Positions 53,407 to 59,210 of a stretch of 59,210 bases of DNA are shown here, piece by piece (the stretch's first letter is position 1; each line of letters starts with the position of its first letter). Made by a program: the position numbers and the translations under genes. The notes beneath the pieces are model-generated. The model searched no databases and was not told the origin of the DNA. It saw only the letters and a program-made list of their open reading frames with translations. The DNA is from Chloroflexi bacterium 54-19. GTDB taxonomy: Bacteria; Chloroflexota; Chloroflexia; Chloroheliales; Chloroheliaceae. The stretch is taken from the NCBI GenBank assembly GCA_001898225.1, contig MKTJ01000013.1, forward strand, positions 52,108-111,317, read 5' to 3'.

Positions 53407-55713
53407 ATGGCAAGACACCAAAAGAATTTTGACCAGAACAATCGACCCGAACGGGGAGGCTTGTCCCGCCGGGCCTTTTTGCGGGCCAGCGGCCTGGTGA
53501 TTATCGCCAGCGGGGCCGGGGGTATCCTGGTGGCCTGCGGTGACGACAGCACCCCGGTGCCGAACGGAAACATCGTACCGGGCGTGGATAGCCCGATTAC
53601 TCCCACCGCCGAAAATACCCCGCCCGCCTCTAACGGCACTCCCGGCGCGACCTCTGCCGCCACCACCAAGGCCGGGATAGACCCCGGTATGGGCGGGGGA
53701 CCAACCCCCACCCCGGCCCAGGCTACTGCCGCCAGCGCCCTCGATGCCACCAGTCGTTTCTTAAAACTCTGGGAAGACAGCCGCTTTACCGATATGTACG
53801 GGATGCTTTCTATTTCGGCTAAAGCCATTATCACCCAGGATAAATTTGTCTCGCGCTACGAAGCGATTACTGCCGAAGCAACTCTGACCAAAGTTACGAC
53901 CTCCGTGCCGAATTCGTTGTCGGTCAGCGGTGGGGCGACGGCCAGCCTCAGCGTGCCGTTTCACGCCGATTTCAAGACGAACCGGGCGGGGGATTTCGGC
54001 CAGGATAATAACCTGAAGCTGCATTTCGAGGATGCCGCCTGGAAGGTGGAGTGGTCGCCCGCCGCCATTTTCAAGGAGTTGACCGATAGCACCTACCTGG
54101 TCCACCTCTATAAGAGCAGTTCCACCCGCGGCACGATTTACGCGGCCAACAAGGTGCCTCTGACCTCAACCGATAACCAGTTCGAAGTTTACGTGGTGCC
54201 GGGGCAGATTGAGAACGAGGACCAGCTTTTGTTGACCCTGAGCCAGACCCTCAAAATGGACCCGGCTAAAATCAAGGACCTCTATAAAAACGGCCAGCCG
54301 GACTGGCGGATGCCTATCAAGACCCTTCCTTCTACGACCGAGCAATCTATAATCGCGGGCCTGCGCGAACTGCCGGGGGTCGGCGTGGACGAGCAGGGTG
54401 TCCGCAGTTATCCGAACGGGCCGAGCGCCAGTCACACCGTCGGCTATATCAACAAGGTGAACGCGGACGACCTCAAGACGCTGGCAGCCAAGGGCTACAC
54501 CGAGGACGATATTGTAGGCCGGACCGGGGTGGAAGCCTGGGCCGAGGAGACCCTGGCCGGGGGATTGGGCGGCAAATTGACCGTCATTGGTTCAGATGGG
54601 CAGACGCAAAGCACGATTTCAGAAAAGCCGTTGACCCCTTCCTCCAACCTGCTGCTCAGCCTGAATATGGACTTGCAGAAAAAGGCCGAGGCCATCCTGG
54701 GGAGTAACGTCGGCAGTATCGTGGTGATGGACGTGACCAACGGGGCGGTGCTGGCCCTGGCGAACTTCCCGACCTTCGACCCGAACCTTTTTATCCAGGG
54801 TATCACCCAGGACCAGTTTAACGCCCTTAACAACGACCCTCGCAAACCGTTCCAGCACCGGGCCGTCAACGCCCAACTGCCGACCGGCTCGACTTTCAAG
54901 GTTATCTCAGCCTCGGCAGCGCTCGAAAGAGGCGGCATGAACATGCAGACTACCTTTACCTGTACCGGGCACTGGACCGGCCTGGGCGACGCCTTTGGTA
55001 AGGACTGCTGGCTTAAGACCGGGCACGGCAAAATCAGCCTGTACGAGGGTATCGTCCAGTCGTGCGACGTGGTCTTTTACGAGGTCGGTAAAAAGCTGGA
55101 CGAAATAGATGCCAATATTTTGCCGGACATGGCGAAAGCCTACGGCCTGGGTGTCCCTACTGATATGCAGGGGCTGTACGCCGCGACCGGGCAGGTGCCG
55201 AGCCCCAAGTGGAAACAGGATACCCTCAACCAGCCCTGGGTGCGGGGTGACGCGGTAAACCTGGCAATCGGGCAGGGCTATCTGCTGGCATCGCCCATGC
55301 AACTGGCCCTGGTCTACGCCGCGATTGCCAACGGCGGGCAGGTCCATGTGCCGCGCCTGGCCGAGCAGGCCATTGACCCGGAGACCAACGGTATCAGCCG
55401 GGCTTTCCCGGTCCAGACCAAGCAGGTGCCGGTCAACTCGAACAACCTTAATCTAATCCGCCAGGCCCTGACGGACGTAACCCAGAAGCCCCAGGGCACG
55501 GCGCGGGCGATGTTTGCCAGTTCGAAAGTGGTGGTGGCCGGGAAGACCGGGACTGCCGAGAGCGGTATCGAGCAGCCGCACGCCTGGTTCGCCTGTTTTG
55601 CCCCGGCGGCCAAACCAAAATACGTGGTGATTGTGGTGGTCGAGCACGGCGGGGAGGGTAGCACCGTGGCCGCGCCGCTGGCCCGCAAAGTGACCGACAT
55701 CTTGCCTTATTAG
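53407..55713 (+). CDS. Penicillin-binding protein (transpeptidase) with Tat-lipoprotein signal and MecA-like N domain
   Basis: 768 residues from ATG 53407. Residues 1-45: twin-arginine signal SRRAFLRASG and lipobox ILVAC, so it appears to be Tat-exported and lipid-anchored. A Thr/Pro/Gly stalk follows (to about 110). NTF2-like MecA-type domain about 110-230, dimerisation domain about 235-400, transpeptidase about 415-768 with S495-T-F-K, S552-C-D (usual SxN) and K713-T-G-T. It would cross-link peptidoglycan outside the membrane. GTG 53386 is an alternative start with a poor site. A Ser/Thr kinase gene follows after 37 bases, a pairing known from cell-wall control loci. Confidence 0.9.
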   Translation: MARHQKNFDQNNRPERGGLSRRAFLRASGLVIIASGAGGILVACGDDSTPVPNGNIVPGVDSPITPTAENTPPASNGTPGATSAATTKAGIDPGMGGGPTPTPAQATAASALDATSRFLKLWEDSRFTDMYGMLSISAKAIITQDKFVSRYEAITAEATLTKVTTSVPNSLSVSGGATASLSVPFHADFKTNRAGDFGQDNNLKLHFEDAAWKVEWSPAAIFKELTDSTYLVHLYKSSSTRGTIYAANKVPLTSTDNQFEVYVVPGQIENEDQLLLTLSQTLKMDPAKIKDLYKNGQPDWRMPIKTLPSTTEQSIIAGLRELPGVGVDEQGVRSYPNGPSASHTVGYINKVNADDLKTLAAKGYTEDDIVGRTGVEAWAEETLAGGLGGKLTVIGSDGQTQSTISEKPLTPSSNLLLSLNMDLQKKAEAILGSNVGSIVVMDVTNGAVLALANFPTFDPNLFIQGITQDQFNALNNDPRKPFQHRAVNAQLPTGSTFKVISASAALERGGMNMQTTFTCTGHWTGLGDAFGKDCWLKTGHGKISLYEGIVQSCDVVFYEVGKKLDEIDANILPDMAKAYGLGVPTDMQGLYAATGQVPSPKWKQDTLNQPWVRGDAVNLAIGQGYLLASPMQLALVYAAIANGGQVHVPRLAEQAIDPETNGISRAFPVQTKQVPVNSNNLNLIRQALTDVTQKPQGTARAMFASSKVVVAGKTGTAESGIEQPHAWFACFAPAAKPKYVVIVVVEHGGEGSTVAAPLARKVTDILPY

Positions 55714-55750
55714 CCAGATTAGCCAGCGTTTTAAAATACGAGGATTTGAA

Positions 55751-58510
55751 ATGTCGAATGACGCCGCGCTTCCGCCCGAAACCCCTCGCCTGATTGCCGG
55801 GCGTTACCGCCTGGGCCGGGCCCTGGGGAAAGGTACTTACGGCCAGGTCTTCTACGCCGAGGATATAAAGTTCGAGCCGCCCCGGACCGTGGCCGTCAAG
55901 CTGCTCCATCCCCAGTTTTTAGGCGACAACCAGAGTCGCGAGGATGTCCGGCGGGAGGCGAGCGTGCTGGCCCGCTTTCATCACCCGAACATTTTGCGGG
56001 TGAGCGACTTTGAGATTTCCTCGGAAATGGCCTATATCGTGACCGATTTCGCAGAAGGCGGGTCTCTGGCGAATAAAATCAAGCCGGAGGCGGGCGCGCC
56101 CCCGGTCCCGTTGCCGCTCAACGAGGTCGTCTATTACCTGGAACAAATCGCCTCGGCCCTGGATGAAGCCCATAACCTGGGGCTGATTCACCGCGACATA
56201 AAGCCGCTCAACATCCTGTTGGACCGCTCCGGGCGACCGCTCCTGGCCGATTTTGGCCTGGCGACGGTCCTTTCGGGCACGTCGTCCTCGATGGTGGATT
56301 TGAGCGCGAGTGGAACACCGCTCTATATGGCCCCGGAGCAGTGGGCCGGGAAGGCGGGCAAGGCCAGCGATATTTACGCGCTGGGGGTGGTGACCTACCA
56401 GCTAATTACCGGGCAGCCGCCCTACCAGGGCAACCAGGCCGCTTTATGGGCGCAGCACACGGGGGCACCTATCCCACCTTTGCGCGAGAAAGCGCCCTGG
56501 CTCGATTATCCCCCGGCTCTCGATTCTGTTATCGCGGGGGTGATGGCAAAAGACGACCGCGAACGGACCCGGCCCGCCGGGGAGTTTGCCCGCCGTTTCA
56601 AGATGGCGCTGCTGGGCTTCCAGGCGACCCCTTACAACCTGCAAAATATCCCGCCCCGCTTTATCCAGGGCCAGTCGGGTTCGCTTCCACCCACGACATT
56701 TCAACCCGGCTCCAATTTGCCGCCCAGCACGGTGCCACCCCAGACCGCGCCCGGCCAGCCGACTAACCAGCCCTATAATTACCCGGCAGGGGCAGCCCAA
56801 TTTAACCCCAATGCTGGCACCGGTCCCGGCACCGGAGGCAGGATTACCGGCCCGACTTACCCGCAAAATTATGGGTCCAACCCGCCGAATACCCAGGTAA
56901 GCACCCCGGTGAACGGCCAGACCTACGGTCCAACCCAGGCTTTGCCCCAGTCGTTCGAGACCACGCCCTCCACGCCCCTGGGCGGTCAGCCAGGCAGCCA
57001 ACCCAACGTACAGACCGGCCAGCCAACGGGCAGACCGGAAGGTTTTCAGGTTGGGGCTCCTTACGCCCTGCCCGGCCCTACCCAACCCTATTGGGGTCAA
57101 CCGAACAACCCTGCGAACGGTCAACCGGGCGGGCCGGTGCCACCCGGTAACCCGCCTCAGGGAAGCTGGAATAACGGGGAAGGACGGCCCGGTCCGGGCG
57201 CAGTCCCGGTCGTTACCAAAAAGAAAAGCAGTCTGAACCCGGTCCTGCTGGGGGTGGTTGGGATAATAGTTGTGGCGGTGATAGTCGCGGCGGTCCTGCT
57301 TTTGCTCCCCAAAGACAACGGCCCTACTACGCCGACCCAGGTGGCGGCCAACGCGACCGCTACGCCTGGCGCTTCCAACGCGGGGACCACTCCGGGTGCG
57401 ACCACGGCGGCCTCGAACGGGACGGCGGCCCCCAACGGCAACGGTTCTGCCGGATCTGGTAATGCGACCACCACGGCTAACGCGGCAGGTACCGGGCAAA
57501 TCCAGGTTACGGTGACGGAGGCGAACGGCAAACCGGCCCGCGAGGCCGATGTGAATATCCAGGTCTTCAAGGCGGGAAGCGATTCGGCCCTTGATACTGC
57601 TTATAATAAGGCCAGCGCAACTTTTAGCCTGCCGCCGGGAAGCTATACAATCGCGGCGACTTACCCGAACGATAATGTCGTAAAGAGCCCCGCTATCGAG
57701 GTAAAAGAAGGTCAGTCCACCACCCAGGCGCTTAATTTCGGGGTAGGAACGGTCCAGGTCGAGGTAGTGGAAGCCCCCGGCCGCACTCCGCGTGAGAGTG
57801 ACCTGTCTTTGCAGGTTTTCAAGGCCGGGGATACCAGCAAAGCCGTAACCACCGTTTACGGCAAAGCCAAAACCGGGATTTACCTGGTGCCCGGTTCTTA
57901 CCAGATTGAAACGGGCTATTCCAACGGGGTCCAGGAGCTTGGTCCGGCCTTCCAGATTACGGAGGGGCAGGTGACCACCCAATCGGTCAACCTGGGGGTG
58001 GGTACAGCCCAGGTCGAGGTTGACGCCACGGCGGGAAAGGTTGCGCTTGACGATAGTATGGTCTTGACGGTCCACAAACAGGATGACCCGAACGTGGAAG
58101 TGACGACCGTTTACGGCAAGGCCAGGACCAACATTACCCTCAAAGAGGGGAGTTACACGATTGATGTCGAGTACGGTGGCGGGACGGTCAAAATGACCAG
58201 CCAGCCGGTTGCCATCAAGGCCGGGCAGACAACCACCACGACTATAACGCTGGGTATCGGTCAGGCCCAGGTCCAGGTGCAGTTGGCCGATGGTACGAAG
58301 CTGGACGAGAGCAAGTTAAGCTGGCGGATTTATGCCCAGGACGATCCGAATACAGACCTGGGAACGGTCTATAACAAGGCTAACAGCAGTTTCTTCCTGA
58401 AGCCTGGCACCTATATAGTGGCGGTGACGTATAATGGGGGCGCTGAGAAAACCGGCGACCCGTTTGAAGTAAAAGAAGGCCAGACTACCAATCCGGTTAT
58501 AAAAATCTAA
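55751..58510 (+). CDS. Transmembrane Ser/Thr protein kinase with four extracellular repeats
   Basis: 919 residues. Kinase domain about 16-280: GKGTYGQVF, catalytic Lys50 in VAVKLL, HRDIKPLN with H147-R-D149, [19 protein letters not shown] Pro/Gln/Asn-rich cytoplasmic linker (about 290-490) leads to one membrane helix (about 497-520). After an Asn/Thr/Ala/Gly stalk come four beta-rich repeats of about 85 residues (584-919), each with a VYxKAxxxFxLxPGxYxIxxxY core and a VKEGQTT-type end. They replace the PASTA repeats of PknB-type kinases. Binding of wall material by them is inference. The upstream PBP gene probably shares the transcript. Confidence 0.92.
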   Translation: MSNDAALPPETPRLIAGRYRLGRALGKGTYGQVFYAEDIKFEPPRTVAVKLLHPQFLGDNQSREDVRREASVLARFHHPNILRVSDFEISSEMAYIVTDFAEGGSLANKIKPEAGAPPVPLPLNEVVYYLEQIASALDEAHNLGLIHRDIKPLNILLDRSGRPLLADFGLATVLSGTSSSMVDLSASGTPLYMAPEQWAGKAGKASDIYALGVVTYQLITGQPPYQGNQAALWAQHTGAPIPPLREKAPWLDYPPALDSVIAGVMAKDDRERTRPAGEFARRFKMALLGFQATPYNLQNIPPRFIQGQSGSLPPTTFQPGSNLPPSTVPPQTAPGQPTNQPYNYPAGAAQFNPNAGTGPGTGGRITGPTYPQNYGSNPPNTQVSTPVNGQTYGPTQALPQSFETTPSTPLGGQPGSQPNVQTGQPTGRPEGFQVGAPYALPGPTQPYWGQPNNPANGQPGGPVPPGNPPQGSWNNGEGRPGPGAVPVVTKKKSSLNPVLLGVVGIIVVAVIVAAVLLLLPKDNGPTTPTQVAANATATPGASNAGTTPGATTAASNGTAAPNGNGSAGSGNATTTANAAGTGQIQVTVTEANGKPAREADVNIQVFKAGSDSALDTAYNKASATFSLPPGSYTIAATYPNDNVVKSPAIEVKEGQSTTQALNFGVGTVQVEVVEAPGRTPRESDLSLQVFKAGDTSKAVTTVYGKAKTGIYLVPGSYQIETGYSNGVQELGPAFQITEGQVTTQSVNLGVGTAQVEVDATAGKVALDDSMVLTVHKQDDPNVEVTTVYGKARTNITLKEGSYTIDVEYGGGTVKMTSQPVAIKAGQTTTTTITLGIGQAQVQVQLADGTKLDESKLSWRIYAQDDPNTDLGTVYNKANSSFFLKPGTYIVAVTYNGGAEKTGDPFEVKEGQTTNPVIKI

Positions 58511-58547
58511 TTTTTAGCCAATTTGAAAAACGAAGGAGTTTCATCCT

Positions 58548-59210
58548 ATGAGCGGAGTGGAAACCCCCGCTATTTTTAGCCGCCTGCGGATTCCGGGCAA
58601 CCCGGTCGCCCATCCGGGGGCGGTGGTTATCAGTGGAAAGGCGCGTTTTACGGTATTGACGGCCCGGTTAATCCGACTCGAATATTCCGAAACCGGCCAG
58701 TTCGAGGACCGGGCCAGTTTTGCTTTCCCCAACCGGTATGCCGCTCCCCCCACATTCGAAACGGTCAATACCGCCGAAAAAGTGACGATTGATACAGGCG
58801 AACTTTTTCTAAGTTATATACCGGGTCCTGGCGAGTTTACCGGAGAAAATTTGAGTATTACCTTCCGGCTCAACAGTGAGGAAATCCGCTGGACGCCGGG
58901 CCTGGTTAACCGCCGGAATTTACGCGGCACTCGGCGGACCCTGGATGAGTGTGTCGGGGATGTCGCCCTGGAAGAAGGGCTTAACTCGCGGGACGGTTGG
59001 TCGGTCTATGACGACAGCCGCAGGGTGTTGTTTAATGCCGCCGATGGTTGGGTCGAGCCCCGCCAGCCTCATTTCCAGCAGGACTGGTATTTCTTCGCTT
59101 ACGGCCACGACTACAAGGCTGCTCTACAGGAATATACCCGGTTTGGCGGGGGGATTCCCCTGATACCGCGTTTTGTGCTGGGGGCCTGGTGGTCGCGCTA
59201 CTGGGCCTAT
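58548..59210 (+). CDS. Glycoside hydrolase family 31 protein, N-terminal part (runs off window)
   Basis: 221 residues are visible and the frame is open at the end of the window. Residues 1-200 are the beta-sandwich N-domain of GH31 (ARFTVLTARLIRLEYS, DGWSVYDDSRRVLFN, WYFFAYGHDYKAALQEYT). The sequence ends at GIPLIPRFVLGAWWSRYWAY, the conserved beginning of the GH31 barrel. Alpha-glucosidase or alpha-xylosidase activity is likely; the catalytic residues lie outside. GAAGGAG precedes the ATG at 58548 by nine bases. It starts 37 bases after the kinase gene with no terminator between. Confidence 0.92.
   Translation, partial: MSGVETPAIFSRLRIPGNPVAHPGAVVISGKARFTVLTARLIRLEYSETGQFEDRASFAFPNRYAAPPTFETVNTAEKVTIDTGELFLSYIPGPGEFTGENLSITFRLNSEEIRWTPGLVNRRNLRGTRRTLDECVGDVALEEGLNSRDGWSVYDDSRRVLFNAADGWVEPRQPHFQQDWYFFAYGHDYKAALQEYTRFGGGIPLIPRFVLGAWWSRYWAY

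Noticed and set aside
56444..58075. 543-codon open frame on the minus strand opposite the Ser/Thr kinase
   Set aside because: Repetitive Arg/Gly/Val-rich translation with no domain; it mirrors the low-complexity linker and repeats of the real gene.

Overview
The window comes from one high-GC bacterial chromosome. The gene style (large STAND-ATPase/TPR signalling proteins, membrane methyl-accepting proteins without a visible che cluster, lipoproteins with Thr/Ala/Pro stalks, many TTG/GTG starts) suggests a member of the Chloroflexota. This is an inference from gene content; no 16S rRNA or ribosomal marker is present. TGA is used as an ordinary stop at several gene ends.

Layout. 1-1996: 3' end of sucA and complete sucB (2-oxoglutarate dehydrogenase E1 and E2). 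2063-3356: non-coding, repeat-rich spacer. 3357-4340: a four-fold Cys/His zinc-finger-like protein and a tRNA-Ala(CGC). 4714-11075: tightly packed glycoside hydrolase, membrane MCP and B12-binding radical SAM protein. 11388-17532: a NarL-type regulator, a small acidic protein, a spermidine-synthase-like protein with a duplicated membrane domain, a TPR/MshEN-like protein, an esterase and an XRE regulator. 17950-28536: a membrane protein with a sequon-rich stalk, a second MCP, a J-domain protein, nnrD, a histidine phosphatase, an OmpR-type regulator and histidine kinase, and a frameshifted TPR lipoprotein. 29082-33885: an intact GAF-GGDEF-EAL protein followed by a degenerate cyclase/STAND/TPR protein. 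34024-35826: a TetR-SMR(Gdx/SugE)-TSUP efflux operon with a clear promoter and operator. 36135-38317: a dprE1/dprE2-like pair. 38506-40455: a CPA1 antiporter-rhodanese fusion interrupted by one in-frame TGA. 40639-50151: C39-like peptidase, small membrane protein and lipoprotein, FHA-winged-helix regulator, DUF1801 protein, kinase-STAND-TPR protein, MFS transporter, HEAT-repeat protein. 50642-52992: NfeD/YqiJ-like protein and flotillin. 53407-58510: Tat-lipoprotein penicillin-binding protein and a transmembrane Ser/Thr kinase. 58548-end: start of a GH31 glycosidase.

How the genes may work together. The window is dense in signal transduction: c-di-GMP making, breaking and possible binding; two Ser/Thr kinases with one FHA reader; two STAND ATPases sharing one chassis but carrying different N-terminal heads; two orphan MCPs; two response regulators. 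A second theme is the cell surface: PBP plus kinase, flotillin plus NfeD-like partner, arabinose-lipid epimerase pair, secreted C39 peptidase and lipoproteins with NGT/NGS-rich stalks.

The most unusual single signal is the TGA at 40294-40296. It sits exactly where rhodaneses of this type carry a Cys (YCxC). The domain continues intact after it, to a stop lying in the loop of an intrinsic terminator, and a small hairpin follows it at a distance compatible with a bacterial SECIS. It is either a selenocysteine codon or a very recent nonsense mutation or sequence error.
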